This document shows, piece by piece, positions 35,086 to 47,412 of a stretch of 64,000 nucleotides of DNA. Made by a program: the position numbers and the translations under genes. A model generated the notes under the pieces. The model searched no databases. It was not told the DNA's origin and saw only the letters and a program-made list of their open reading frames with translations. This DNA is from Ailurus styani. Taxonomy: Eukaryota; Chordata; Mammalia; Carnivora; Ailuridae. The stretch spans positions 1,461,037 to 1,525,036 of the forward strand of contig LNAC01000350.1 in assembly GCA_002007465.1 (NCBI GenBank), given 5' to 3'. Every line of letters starts with the position of its first letter. Position 1 is the first letter of the stretch.

Positions 35086-37639
35086 ATACAAGCAATAGTA
35101 GGACATATAAAAGGTAGCATGGGCAATATAGTTACTCTGACTAAATAAAACCTTTCCTCGTGATCAGAAATACATAACCTATAGAATCCATTTTGTAAGT
35201 GAATTTTCTTCAGGATCTCTGTTTTGGTGTCACTGTTTGCCATTGTCCTGCTGTTCTTTAGTTTGGCTTGGAGCTAAATTGTCCAGGAATCATAACTGAT
35301 TTTTATTTGAAGCTAATTAATATTCCTCTGCTGTATTTTTTTTCCCAGTTTGGAAAATGAGACCTAATATCTCTCCGGTCTCTTTTTTTCCTTTATGCCA
35401 TTAAGCTAAGGAAACTGAGGCCTTTCTTCTTCCTCCTCTTTGTCCACTTGAGTGTGTCTCTGTCAAAGAGAAGTTCCCAGTCAGAATCAGATACTTATAC
35501 AGTAAAAGAGCGGCTGAATGCCTGAGGCATGTCTGAGCAAGCTAGTTTACTGCCCTATTTATAAGACAACAGGGTGCTTTGCTTAGAAAGCCCAGCTTCT
35601 TCTGAGAGCCCACAGGCAAATCGGTTACCAGGCAACAACTGATTTCTTATGAAAACCAAATATAAAAGCCTACATCATTAATTAAACAGATAAGGATGCA
35701 GTCTTCCCCTAGTTACTAACCTGCAAGCACAAAGTTCTGTATCTAAAATGTATAATCGCCATTTTGGTTTTATAAAGATGCTCTTATTTTTAATCAAATA
35801 TAGTCGGTAACTATTTGTCTGTATTAAAAGTTCACTTACTGGTTAGGGCAAGTGAATAATTTTTATCAATCAAAAATGAGACTAACTTCTATGTAAGCTT
35901 TAGAAAATGTGCACAGATTGATGTTTTCCATTTAGTATAAGCAGTGCCATTTCAGTCTTAAGGTAAGAGGAAGAGGAGGAGAACAAATATGTTTCAACCA
36001 GGCGCTAAGGGAAGTAAAGCAGAAGAAAAAATATGTATTACAGGACCCAAAGTTCTATTAGGCAGACCATTAGACGTATTTAGAGCCCCAAAATTATGTA
36101 AGAAGGACCTGTCATAAAACTGAGCAGTTTTTTTTTGTTGTTGTTCGCTTGTTTGTTTTTTACCAGAACCACACTGTAGTGATTACTACAAATAGTAGTC
36201 GGAAGCTAGCTGTGTTCCGTTCTACTCTTTAGCTCTATGAGGCTATGATAAATCAGTGGGACAGGGACAGAAAGGAAGAAAGACCAAAGACATAACATTG
36301 TTTCTGCTAAGAGATGAATGATGGATAGGTACAGGCAGGTACGGAGACTCAGGGGAACATTGTTCTTTCTGGGAGATGAGAAAAAACTGTTTGTAGACAG
36401 ATGTTATTTCAGCAATTTCAGAAAGTTTAAGCTGGCTTGAATATTATCTCAGCATTTTGGTGGGAAATGACTCCCTACTCTCATCAGTAATTCCTATAAT
36501 GAAATATTGATGTCAGCACAATTTAGAGTCCTCTGATTGGTAAATAAGTATCCAATAAATACCTAAGAGTCTTGATCTAGAAAGATCTAGTTATATTTTT
36601 GAAATAATTTTAGTGATATTCTCCTTTCAAGTGGGTAAATGTATGACACACTTGAAGGAGAAGGTGTAGTTGACCACTTCTTGAATTTTATTTGTTGTTT
36701 GTTTTAATTTCCATGATGGAATGTTGTTTTACTAACAAATTTGGCAGGTAGATTGAATCATGTATATTCTCCATTTTTCCAACTTGTCATTCAAACAAAT
36801 AACAACTGAAAAAGTTGTCTCTGAAGCAATTACTATGAGAAAATGATAATCAATATGCCTATGTTTTATAGACAACTACGTTTCTGGGTTCCAAATTGGG
36901 TAAATAGTCTGTAACAAGTCTTGAATGTAACACCTTGCATCCTTGACTGATTCTTCCAGAACCTAGTCATTATCTGTTTCCAGTATGGTGCTAAATGCTT
37001 GCCTGTCAGGGACAAGACAAAAACTAGATTCTCTTCTGAGAAGTGTCTCTTTTGTTAAGAGGAGAAGGTAGAGTGATAAGAGTTCAATTGACATTGCTAC
37101 AAATTTCTTTAAAAAGATGAGTAGTTTAATGTCTTTTCATTTTTAGTTTCAGTTACTTTTCTCCAGAAGAAAAGCCACAAAAACTTTGTCTCCTTTTAAA
37201 AGTAGCACATTTGGATGAAAAGTGGCAAAGTAAAAATTGGTGAAGCTGAGTATAGGGTACACGGACTTTCTCTTTACTATTTTTGCAACTTTTCAGTAAA
37301 TTCAATATTATTTCAAAATAAAAAGCTAAAATATAAGTATGATTAACAATTTTGGGCATATTACATAATAAATTCTCAATGATATCTGTGGTTTTATTAG
37401 AGAATCTTGAAAGCTGTTTTTGAGGCTATTGAATCACTGAGGTGTTTTTGTGTGTCTGTGTGTTGTTATTTTGTCTGTTTTTCTTTATGTCTATGTTTGT
37501 CTTAAACACAATCATGCTGATGATTTATTCTGATTATGTTAACTATAAATATTCAGTATTAATGGCTACATTATTGACAATTCTATTCCATGTTTTTATG
37601 ATGCTTTGTTCTAATTTAAAAGATAAAGGAAGCAGATAT
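35086..37639. other. largest stretch without recognisable repeats
   Basis: About 2.5 kb with no SINE, LINE, LTR or microsatellite that I can identify and no exon-like frame. It may include conserved non-coding DNA or very old repeats, but the sequence alone does not say. Confidence 0.45.
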
Positions 37640-37845
37640 TTAATGATTGCTTATTAGGTCCAGATTTTTGCTAGGTATTTTTACTCATGTTATCTAATTT
37701 AATTCTTCTAATAACCCAATGAGCTTATGTGATGCTATCTCGATATTTTAAATGAAGAAAATGATTTTCAGTACACATTTCTTCAAGGTCATATAATTTT
37801 AGTAAATGAGTGAACACTGGAATCCAGACCTATCTCACTATTAGC
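37640..37845 (-). mobile_element. MIR (ancient SINE)
   Basis: Plus strand resembles the MIR complement: 'ttatctaatttaattcttct', 'aataacccaatgagcttatg', 'ttcaaggtcatataatttta' and 'gaacactggaatccagacct'. Diverged. Confidence 0.65.
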
Positions 37846-38001
37846 TAATGGTCTTTTGATGCATTAGTTTCTACTCACATTGAAATTCTTATTTTCAAAG
37901 TTAATATGTATTTTCTATGTTCAAAATTAATGTAAATGTAATCGGGGAAAATTTCAGGAAAAACAAGTGTTCAGTTTAATTTTTAAAATAAACATTTCTC
38001 A

Positions 38002-38194
38002 GGGCAGCTGGGTGACTCAGTCATTTAAACATCTGCCTTCAGATCTGGTCATGATCCTGGAGTCCTGGAATCAAACCCTGCATTGGGCACCCTGCTCTGC
38101 TGGGAGCCTGCTTCTCCCTCTCCCTCTGCTGCTCTGTCTCCCTGTGCTCGCTCTCTCTCACTCTTTCTCTCAAATAAATAAAATCTTTAAAAAT
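38002..38194 (+). mobile_element. CAN SINE with perfect target-site duplication
   Basis: Head gggcagctgggtgactcagt, middle gcctgcttctccctctccct, tail tctcaaataaataaaatctt. Flanked by a perfect 17-bp duplication aaaataaacatttctca (37985-38001 and 38195-38211). The 'catttaaacatctgcctt' head places it in an older subfamily than the 'aaagcctctgcc' copies. Confidence 0.96.
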
Positions 38195-38211
38195 AAAATA
38201 AACATTTCTCA

Positions 38212-38944
38212 AGTACCTGAGATGTATAGAACAATACAGTCATAGTACCAAGTATTCATCAAATTCATAATCAGATCTCTTTTTTTATCTTTGTTATATG
38301 TTTTTAACTCAGAAGTTCACTAGATCATTAAAATACACATTCAAACCTGTAGTTGGCATGATTAATACACATCTTTTATATTTCATTAACTTGGGTTCTA
38401 GCAAGTGTTTCCCAACCAGAATGAGGAGCTATCACAACTGACTGCCTACCATCACCCCACCTCAACCCCTTAGGCTATAACAGAAACTGGGCATGATTTA
38501 AAAATTGAGTGTGTAATCTTAAAAAAAGCTTTACATGTAATTCTTGACAAATCCCTGTCAAAACTTTTCCATAATCCCATTTTGTAAATTAGGAATAAAG
38601 TTATATTCTGAGATTGTATCACAATTCAAGAAAGCAAATCAGAAGAAACATTTATCTTCCTATGACATTGCTAGTTACTGTTGGCTTTGAACTAATCTAC
38701 ATAAAAACCTAATATTTGAGAAGTTTAAAGCTTCTCAAAAGAAACTGCATGTTGTATCATTAATATACTTGGCTTTAATAATTTATTTTTATTAACAGCA
38801 AATACCAGGCAGGCAAATAGAATCTCCAAAGCCATCTTTTAATCCTCCCTAACATCCATATACATTCTGTCACCAAATAATAATTTCATTTCTACTTTGA
38901 AATAAATATTATATATATACATATATATACACACACATATATAT

Positions 38945-38996
<52 letters not shown>

Positions 38997-39281
38997 TTGA
39001 ATTGTCATGACTGTGTTTTAGTTCAGTGTTGCAGTAGAATGAATTGGACTATTGCAGTAGAATGAATTGTCATGTCCAAATACAAATTTGTATGTATGCC
39101 CATTTATGTCTCCACCAAAACTTGTAGGAGTCCCTCTGTTTCATTGAAGATCAAATTTAACTCCCTAATCCCTGTGTGGGTTTGTTTGTTTGTTTGTTTT
39201 TCAGCCTCATGTCTATTTATAGCCTTCTACAGTGCACTACTACATGGTAGGCCCTAGGACACAAAACCTCTCCTCTAAAAA

Positions 39282-39313
<32 letters not shown>

Positions 39314-40814
39314 ATATTTCCCGGGTCACAAATACTCTTTCATATTTCTAGATCTGGTTTTTAATAATTGTTTTCATCCATAAACTGGTTAACACAATGC
39401 TTAATATTTAAAAACAACTCAGAATTGCCACATATTATATTAATCTTACTAAGTGATTATCTGAATATTGGAAGACTATTTTTAAAGCATCATTTCTCAT
39501 TATCCATTTTTTAAGCTATTCTGTCCTTTCCCTTTGGTTAAGAGGAATGGGGGAAATTTTCTAAATAAAGAAATGAAATATATTAATGCATCGACGTATA
39601 GCATAGTAATATTATAGAGGGATATTTCCTATCTGGTATTTTGAGGAAAAAAATTAATTAATCCATTCCTTGTTTTTTCATGAGTAACAAATTATAAAAC
39701 ACATAACTATATATTAACTTGTAAAAAAGCTTGCATTTCCAGATGCCAAACATGCAGCCGTTAACTTAGCTCACTCTTTTTTTTTCTTTTTTAAAATCCC
39801 TTTCTTACAATGTTCAAGTCACTAAACAAAATAACACACCTTGTATAAACAATCCATTGGTTAAAATCATCAAAGGTATGAATATTAAAAGAAGATAAAG
39901 GAAAGGGTACCAAAGCCATCATTTTATGAATATACTTATTAAATCATAAATCCAAAAAAAGACTATAAAGAAGCCCATAAAAAGACATACAAACACAGCT
40001 CTTTCAAAAAACATCTCTTCAATATAGGTAATTGTTTTGGAGTTAAATTCTCCAGAACAGAGTAGCCTATTTTAAAATGTTGCTAAACCCTGTTATATAC
40101 ATTTTACTTTTTATAGAAACTAAATGTTCAAAATGACAGTAGAAGCAGAAAGCCACCACTCTGTTTTAATGTGCCAGTTTTTGCCATTTCTCATATCCTT
40201 GGTAGAGTTTATGACATTTAGGAACAGATTTTTTTATTGATTAAGAAGCTACATTATCTTATCAGATAATAGAAGATTCAAGAATACTACTAAGAATCAA
40301 ATAAAAACTACTACTTGTGTATACCTTCCTTTTACCCAAGTGATACACATTCATATGCAGTATCTATTTCAATACAAGGAGGAAAAAAATGGTTTATTTT
40401 ATGAAAGGAAGCATTGTTCCAGATCGTGAGAATACAGAGACAATCTTTGCTTTTGGGTGAGCTGAGTGACTAGGTAAATGTCTGAGATCAAATCGGTGTT
40501 TACACAGGAGATGACAGGACTGACCTAGGTCTTCAAAATTGAAGTGTAGTACTCTCTTTACTCCAATTTATATACCAAAGCTATCCTCAAGCAAACAGAA
40601 AGTGTAAGTGTAATCTCCTCTATTAGCATATAAGTCTATTAAATAGACTCTAAGCTTAGCCCAACCAACCACCTCAAAAATAAGTATATGACTGTTAACT
40701 AAGAGAAAACAAGATACCTGTTTTACTGTTACTGACAAAGTGGTCACAAAATTTTCATTCCCATACTTCATTGTTTATGAGTCTGGAGCATGGTCTTTTT
40801 TTTTATGAAGGAAA
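38212..40814. other. mostly unannotated non-coding stretch
   Basis: Holds an AT microsatellite (38910-38993), a 23-bp tandem duplication (39029-39074) and a short gttt run near 39178-39200. Nothing else recognised. The patch around 40400-40560 faintly resembles an L2 complement. Confidence 0.45.
38910..38993. repeat. (TA)n with (CA)n blocks
   Basis: TA dinucleotides interrupted by two acacacacat blocks, ending in about 22 pure TA units. Confidence 0.96.
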
Positions 40815-42648
40815 GCCCATCAGTATTGCAAAGACTATCTAGAATGGATGATGGGAGAACTGGCAAATGCTTTATTCCACTTAAATGAAATGTAACAAAT
40901 TCCTTTTATATGAAGAGGCAAAAGATCTGGAATAGCCAACACAATACTGAAGGAGAAAGACAAAGGGATTATGAAACTTCAGGACTTACTAAAAAGCTAT
41001 CGTAATCAAGAAAGTGTGGTGCTGGTGAAAGAATCGATAAATCAGTGAAACAGCATGGAAAGTCCAGAAGTTGATTCTTTGCTCAAGCAGAGAGCAACAC
41101 AGATTTTTGTTGAAGTCAACTGATTTTTGATGAAGGTGCAAAGGTAATAAAATGATGAAAAGAATACTTTTCAACAAATGGTGCTGAAAAACACTGGACA
41201 TCGACATGTAAAAAAAGGAATCTAAACACGACTATATATATTTCACAAAAATTAATTCAAATTTCATGATAGACTTAAATGTAAAATGTAAAAGTATAAA
41301 ACTCTTAGAAGACCACATGACCAAATGACCTTGGATATCTCAATGACTTTAGATATAACATCAAAGACATGAACCGTGAAAGAAATAATTGATAATATGG
41401 ACTTCATTAAAATTAAAAATTTGTGTTTTGTGGAAAATGCTGTCAGAGAATGAGAAGAGAAGCCATAGACTGGGAGAGAGGCTTTGCAAAAGAGAAATCT
41501 GATAAAAAGGACTACATGGAGAACTATTAATACCCGACAATAAGAAGACAACCTGCTTTAAAAATGGGCCAAAGACTTTAACAGACACCTCACCAAACAA
41601 AACATACAGATGACAAATAAAACATATTAAAAGATCCTCCACATCATATCATGATGATGTATCATATCTTATGACATGACATATGTCATCAGGGAAATCC
41701 AAATTAAAGCACAGATACACCACTATACACCTATTAGAACAGCCAAAATCCAAAAACACTGACACCACTAAGTGCTGGCCATGATGTAGAGCAAGGAAAA
41801 CTTCTATTTATTCCAAATTAGCACAGACACTTTGGAAGACAGTTTGGCTATTTCTTTCAAAAATGAAACATGCTCTTACCATATGACCTAGAAATTATGC
41901 TTCTTAGTATTTACCTAAATTAGTTGACAATTTATGTCTACACAATAACTTGCACATGATTTATAGTAACTTTATTCATAATTGCCAAAACTTGAAAGCA
42001 ACCACAATGTTCTTCAGTAGGTAAATGGATAAATAAACCATGATAAGTCTAGACAATGGAAGATCGTTCTGCACTACAAAGAAATGAGCTATCAGCACAT
42101 GAAAAGGCAAGAGGAAACTTAAGTATATATTTACAAGACCAATGCTCTAACCCCTGAACTATAGGACCTCGCTTAAATATATATTTAATAAGTGAAAGAA
42201 GGCTATCTAAAGTGGATATCTACCATATTATTATAAATATATGACATTTTGGAAAAGGCAAAATTATGAAGACAGTAAAAAGATTATTGTTTGTCATGGT
42301 TTTGAGGAAGGGGTGAATAGATGACGACACGGAGGTTTTTAGGGTAAACTATTCCGTATGATACTATAATGGTGGATGTATGCCATCACACATTTGTCAA
42401 AACCCACAGAAGAACATACAACACAAGAGTGAACTCTAATGTAAACTGTGGACTTCAGATGATAATAATGCATCAATGTAGATTCAGTGATTGTAACAAA
42501 TGCACCACTGTGGTTCAGAAAGTTCATAGTGGAGGAAGCTGTGTCAGTGTGAGATTATGGATTATATAGGACTTCTTTGTACTTTCTGCTTAATTTTGCT
42601 ATCAACCTAAAACTGTTATGAAAAATAAAATCTATTTAATAAAAATAA
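40815..42648 (+). mobile_element. old LINE-1, ORF2 3' part and 3' UTR
   Basis: Sense-strand L1M: 'ggaatagccaacacaatact', 'agaaagtgtggtgctggtga', 'caacaaatggtgctgaaaaa', 'ataatatggacttcattaaa', 'gatgcaccactgtgg'-like and a 3' UTR with 'tgtaaactgtggacttcaga' and 'cctaaaactgttatgaaaaa' before an A-rich tail at about 42620-42650. Many stops, so not coding. It hosts the small tRNA-derived insertion at 42134-42171 and is followed directly by a SINE. Confidence 0.88.
42134..42171 (-). pseudogene. retroposed 5' half of tRNA-Thr(TGT)
   Basis: On the minus strand the insertion reads cga, then ggtcctatagttcagggg (acceptor 5' strand and D-arm), then ttagagcattggtcttg, running into taaa. This matches the 5' half of a nuclear tRNA-Thr(UGU) from G1 (at 42168) through the anticodon TGT (42135-42133) to about position 38. 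The 3' half is absent and there is no A-tail. The flanks form a 16-bp duplication, cttaagtatatattta (42118-42133) and cttaaatatatattta (42172-42187), with one mismatch. The last anticodon bases overlap the duplication, consistent with priming by microhomology. The fragment cannot fold as a tRNA, and only the 5' part with a possible A box remains. Confidence 0.8.
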
Positions 42649-42658
42649 TATATTGATG

Positions 42659-42848
42659 GGGCACCTGGGTGGCTCAGTCATTAAGCAACTGCCTTCTGCT
42701 CAGGTTATGATCCCAGGGTCCTGGGATCGAGTCCCACATCGGGCTCCCTGCTTGGCAGGAAAGCCTGCTTCTCCCTCTCCCACTCCCCTTGCTTGTGTTC
42801 CCTCTCTTGCTCTGTCTCTTTTTGTCAAATAAATAAATAAAATATTTA
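42659..42848 (+). mobile_element. CAN SINE, arctoid-type subfamily
   Basis: Head ggggcacctgggtggctcag then tcattaagcaactgcctt, ctgggatcgagtcccacatc, gcctgcttctccctctccca, ctccccttgcttgtgttccc and tail tcaaataaataaataaaat. This is the form I associate with bears and pinnipeds as well as musteloids. Inserted just after the L1 A-rich end. Its tail runs into the CA/TA tract that follows. Confidence 0.95.
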
Positions 42849-43076
42849 AACTATATATACACACACATATATACATATATACATATGTATATGTACACAC
42901 ATAAGCATATGTACATATGCATATGTACATATACATATGTATGTACATATATACACGTACATATGTGTATGTATATACATATACACACATGTATGTATAT
43001 GTGTACATATATACATATACATATGTATATATAGATACACATACATATGTGTGTCTATGTATACACACACACACAT
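42849..43076. repeat. long alternating purine-pyrimidine tract (TA/CA/TG)
   Basis: About 225 bp of tata, caca and tgta mixtures with very few breaks in the alternation. Overlapping frames on both strands encode Tyr/Val/Cys/Ile/His strings only because of this composition. It is seeded at the A-rich tail of the preceding SINE. Alternating tracts of this kind favour Z-DNA or hairpin formation. Confidence 0.92.
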
Positions 43077-45379
43077 TGAACTCCTGCTATGGGTCAGGTA
43101 TTGTTATTGACCTTGGGAGTATAAAGATGTATTAAACACATTATAATAATGGAAAAAAGAAGTAATTTCAATATAATCGAGTGATAAGATAGAGGTATAC
43201 ATAGAGCACAGAAAAGAGAAGATAATGAAGCAAAAGTAAAAGCCAGAGAAAACTTCTTGGAGGAGATTTTGCTTTCTGCTTGAGCAAAGTCTTAGAAGAA
43301 TTGTGTGATATGTCACAATAGTATAGAATTGTCACTAATATGAGAGAAAAATGAAGGATTGTTTCAATTTAGCACATTGGCAAAAATGCCAGTTCAATAT
43401 TTCAACTTTTTATAATGTACACTAGAAATGTTATTGTTGAAAATATTTTTTATAATCAATGAAAAAATTCCAAAATACTGCATATTTGGAATAAGTGTTC
43501 AGAAGGTAAAAATTTATGGTTAGTCAATTATGTTTTATAGACATAAAACATTACCAACATCTATACCTTCTATAAAACATTACCAACAATTGAATAGTGT
43601 TCTCTTTTATGTACTTCCTTGTATTATTTTCCATCAGTTAAGTCATGAAGGGGATCTATTGCCTTTCATAGCTGAAAAGTCTAGAGATAAATATAAATTT
43701 AAACAAGGCTGGAGACAGGACTCCTGGTAGGTAATTAAGATCATGTCTATCTCCATTCTTTGACTTGGCTTTATTTGGTATTGGCTTCATTTTCAGCCTC
43801 CACGTGGTACTTAAATGGCTGCCAATAGTTCCAAGAGAATTGTGCCTTGTGTTCACATCAAATGGAAAAGAGAATACAGTTCCTTTTCAGACCAAGGATT
43901 ATTTATTTGTGCGTATGTAAATTTAACATCAGTCCCAGAACCAGTCACCAGGCCAGCAAGATAAAGTTATTCTAATTAATGTGACCTGGGTAAAATGCCC
44001 CACTCCTGGAGTCAGGGAGAGAAATCAAATAAAATTTTAAAGAAATAACTTAGAAGAGGCATGATTCCTTCACCAGAAATTCATGATACTGAAGAAAGGA
44101 GGTTAGATGTCTGGCAGCCAAAAATCTTCAAATGTCTGTGAGGTATAAACTATGAACTGTGGCGCAGTATCCAATATCCCTTCTTTTCTCTGGCAACAGA
44201 ACATTTGAACATCAGCCATAAACATAATCCCTTTGGTATAGACTGTATCTCTTATTCCCTCTGGAAATTGTATGAAGTTATTTATCTGAATGTGAACAGA
44301 GGTGTGTATGAAACTTCTGGGTAATCTTAAAAATGGTTGCTTTGAACTCTGCTTCTATCCCAGTCTGTATGCAATGAAATGGCAAGAGTTTTTGGCCACC
44401 TTGGAAGATAAATCTAGAACCAGTCACTCATTTAGTACCAAAAGAAAGATTCCTATTATTTTAAAGGAAAAATGTGTATGTGTGTTTTCAATTAATTTAT
44501 TTATACTTACCATACTCATTTTCATATGGTAACTATCTTAATTGCTAAGAATGATGCTGGGATCAGGAATGAGGTTTGCCTAGGGAAAGAGAGACTTTTT
44601 CAATTCATATGCATAATATGAAACTGTTCATACTATTTCTAAATACCTCTACTTTCAATAGGTAAAATTTATTCTTAATACGGAAAAAAAATGGTTCCAA
44701 ATTGGGCACTTGCCCAAAGCAAACAATGAATTCTATATTCAACATTATTTAGGTTTAGGACTATTTTACTGATGAGAAAAAGGACATAGATCAATCCTTC
44801 TTTGGCCAGATAGTATGGTTTTTAGACTTGTTCCTGAAAATAAAGTTACCAATATTTGTTAAGTGTAACATCAAAATTATCAGAAGATAAGCAGATATAA
44901 TCTTCTACTTCAGGAGGGATTGTTTTAAACACAAAGTGTGATTAATTTTGACATAAACCGTGTTATGGTTCTAATTAAGTGTCCTGATGGGTTAGTCTGT
45001 GTGGAGAAGATTCCCTGACCCTTAATGACAAGTATAAATGAGAAGAGTTGTTCTTTCAGACAAGAAATGTGAAGGCTTTTGTGACAGCCCTTTTTCTTAC
45101 AGAAAAGCATAACATTCAGAACTGTAAAATTAAATGGGATTGAAAAGCATCATTTTCTTAATGAATTGCAGATTGTCAATATACTCATTTCACTATCATT
45201 TCTTAGGTCAGTGGGTCAAATGGTTTGAGTTCTTAAATAATACTTCTAAATACTTGACTTTTCACATACCTCTCTTTATGCTGTGAGATTGCCATAGAAG
45301 TAATATGTACCTTCCAGGGCTGCAAAATTCCGTAAGATTGAAGCCTGCAGAACTTTTATCAAAGTCACCTCCTTTAGGG

Positions 45380-45383
<4 letters not shown>
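43077..45383. other. no gene; faint L2-like start
   Basis: Non-coding. 43077-43320 ('cttcttggaggagattttgc') weakly resembles an L2 complement. A 29-bp unit starting ataaaacattaccaaca is tandemly repeated at 43544-43590. No exon-like frames. Confidence 0.45.

Positions 45384-45421
<38 letters not shown>
45384..45421. repeat. (GA)n microsatellite
   Basis: About 19 uninterrupted GA units. Confidence 0.97.
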
Positions 45422-45423
<2 letters not shown>

Positions 45424-45489
45424 CTGCATTATGCATTTTTATGGCAATTTTACCTTGTTTCTGAACTTCTGAGGTAAAAAATAAAGCTG

Positions 45490-46565
45490 CACATTTGTTT
45501 GGTTTTTTTTAAACTCTTTTTGCTGTGTCCCAAAGGTTTTGAATTGTATTCCCATTTTTATTTCTCTCCAGGTATTTTTTTTTATTTGCTCTTTGATTTC
45601 TTCACTGACCCACTGGTTATTTAGTAATGTGTTGTTTAGCCTTCACATATTTGTGTTTTTTCCAGTTTTTTTCTTGTAATTGATTTCTAGTTTCATACTT
45701 TGTGGTCACAAAGGATGGTTGGTATGAGTTCAGTCTTTTTAAACTTATTAAGACTTATTTTGTGGTCAACATATTGTCTATCCTGGACAATGTTCCATGT
45801 GCACTTGAAAAAAATGTGTATTCTGCTGTTTTGGATGGAATGTTCTTTATATATCTGTGAAGTCCGTCCAGTCCAATGTGTCATTCAAAGCCACTTCTTC
45901 CTTATTGATTTCCTGTTTAGATAATCTATTAATGTAAGTGGGCTATTTAAGTCCCCTACAGTTATTGTATTACTGTCAATTTCTCCCTGTATGTCTGTTA
46001 ATATTTGCTTTATACATTTAGGTGCTCTCAAGATGAGTGCATATATATTTACAATTGTTATACCCTTTCATTGGATTAATCAATTTGTCATGTAACACCC
46101 TTCTTTTTCTCTTGTTATAGTCTTTGTTTTAAAGTCTATTTTTCTGATATAAGTATGGCAACCCCAGCTTTTTTGTTGCTTCCGTTTTTATTGAATATCA
46201 TTTTCTAGCTCTTCATTTGCAGTCTGTATGTGTCTTTAGGTCTAATGTGAGTCTTTTGTAGATGATATATTGATGAGTCTTTTTGTTTTGTTTTGTTTTT
46301 TGATCCATTCAGCAACTCCATGTCTTTTCATTGGAACATTTAGACCATTTACATTTAAAGTAATTATTGATAGGTATGTATTTATTGCCATCTTGTTAAT
46401 TGTTTCCTGATTGTTTTTGTAATTCTTTTCTGTTCCTTCTTTTTTTTTTGCTCTCTTATCTTGTGATCTGATGACTTTAGTATTTTTCTTGGATTCTTTT
46501 CTCTTTATTTTTTGTGTATCTAAGTTTTTGGTTTGTGATTACCACTAGGTTCATATACAACATCC
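45490..46565 (-). mobile_element. old LINE-1, ORF2 N-terminal fragment
   Basis: Plus strand is the complement of ORF2 5' sequence: 'gctgtgtcccaaaggttttg', 'gatttcttcactgacccact', 'aatgtgtattctgctgtttt', 'taagtcccctacagttattg', 'gcaactccatgtcttttcat' and 'tttacatttaaagtaattat'. It corresponds to the part of the larger L1 at about 51150-52420, so it is a separate, internally bounded copy. No open frame on the minus strand. Confidence 0.85.
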
Positions 46566-46929
46566 AGTGAAGGCAATGGCCTTCCTGAATTCACTGGCAA
46601 CAATAGGCAAGTGAGATAAAGATTCAGATGCAAGCCCCTACAAAACTCCCCTATTCAACCAAAAATTAAATGTCATGATATACCACTCATACTTCTACCT
46701 TCTTGATATAACGTCTTCTATACTAGCATTAAATTTTTGCTTAGATTCATATTGATATATTTTTGTACCTATATACCATATAAAAATGAAAATGTAATTT
46801 TTGTATGTCAATATAATATTGACAAAGAATTAAAGCACATAATACATTTTCATAATAATCTTTAAAAGCAAAGTCACAGATACTCCAAAGCTAATTGATT
46901 TCTACAGTTTATTAACTAACAATTATTTT
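46566..46929. other. no recognisable feature
   Basis: AT-rich spacer between an L1 fragment and a MIR. Confidence 0.5.
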
Positions 46930-47145
46930 TATATATTTTTTTAAAATTTACTATATATCAGACATATTTCTGAGAGTTTTCAATGTATTAACTCAATAAA
47001 TAATCCCAACAATTCCATAAATATGTTATTATTACTGTCTCTACTTTACAGACAAGGAACTGAAGCATATAAAGTTTGCATACCTTGTTCAAAGTCATGC
47101 AGCTAATAAGTGACAGTGGTAGCATTCTGTCTGATTCCATACTTT
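46930..47145 (-). mobile_element. MIR (ancient SINE)
   Basis: Complement of MIR: 'cccaacaattccataaatat', 'tctctactttacagacaagg', 'ttgttcaaagtcatgcagct', 'aataagtgacagtggtagca'. Confidence 0.8.
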
Positions 47146-47238
47146 ATCCTGTATTCTATTTAAGAAGATCAAATTTATTATAGGGAAAATATCCATGTTT
47201 GAAAGAAAGGATATTACTGAAATATAAAATGTCTATCT

Positions 47239-47412
47239 ATCTGGGTGCTTCAGTGACTCAGTCAGTTAAATGTTTGACTCTTGCCTTCAGCTTAGGTGTG
47301 ATCTCAGGGTCATTAGGGGAGCCCCAGAGGAGGAAGACCACTGTCTTCCCTCTCTCTTCCTCTGCTTCTACCCTCTTGCTCTATCTCTTCTTTAAAATAA
47401 ATAAATCTTAAA
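47239..47412 (+). mobile_element. CAN SINE, old diverged copy
   Basis: Head tgggtgcttcagtgactcag, box B gtgtgatctcagggtcatta, TC-rich middle, tail aaaataaataaatcttaaaa. The tRNA-like region has several changes. No clear flanking duplication. Confidence 0.88.

Noticed and set aside
38390..38620. Possible MER5-type DNA transposon ('gtgtttcccaacc')
   Set aside because: Only one short motif matched. The rest did not follow the consensus as I recall it.
41640..41700. Small inverted repeat (atgacatatgtcat) in an L1
   Set aside because: Short 14-bp palindrome within diverged L1 sequence, not remarkable for its size.
42700..43135. Overlapping frames encoding Tyr/Val/Cys/Ile/His strings
   Set aside because: They are translations of the alternating TA/CA/TG tract and the SINE beside it, not genes.
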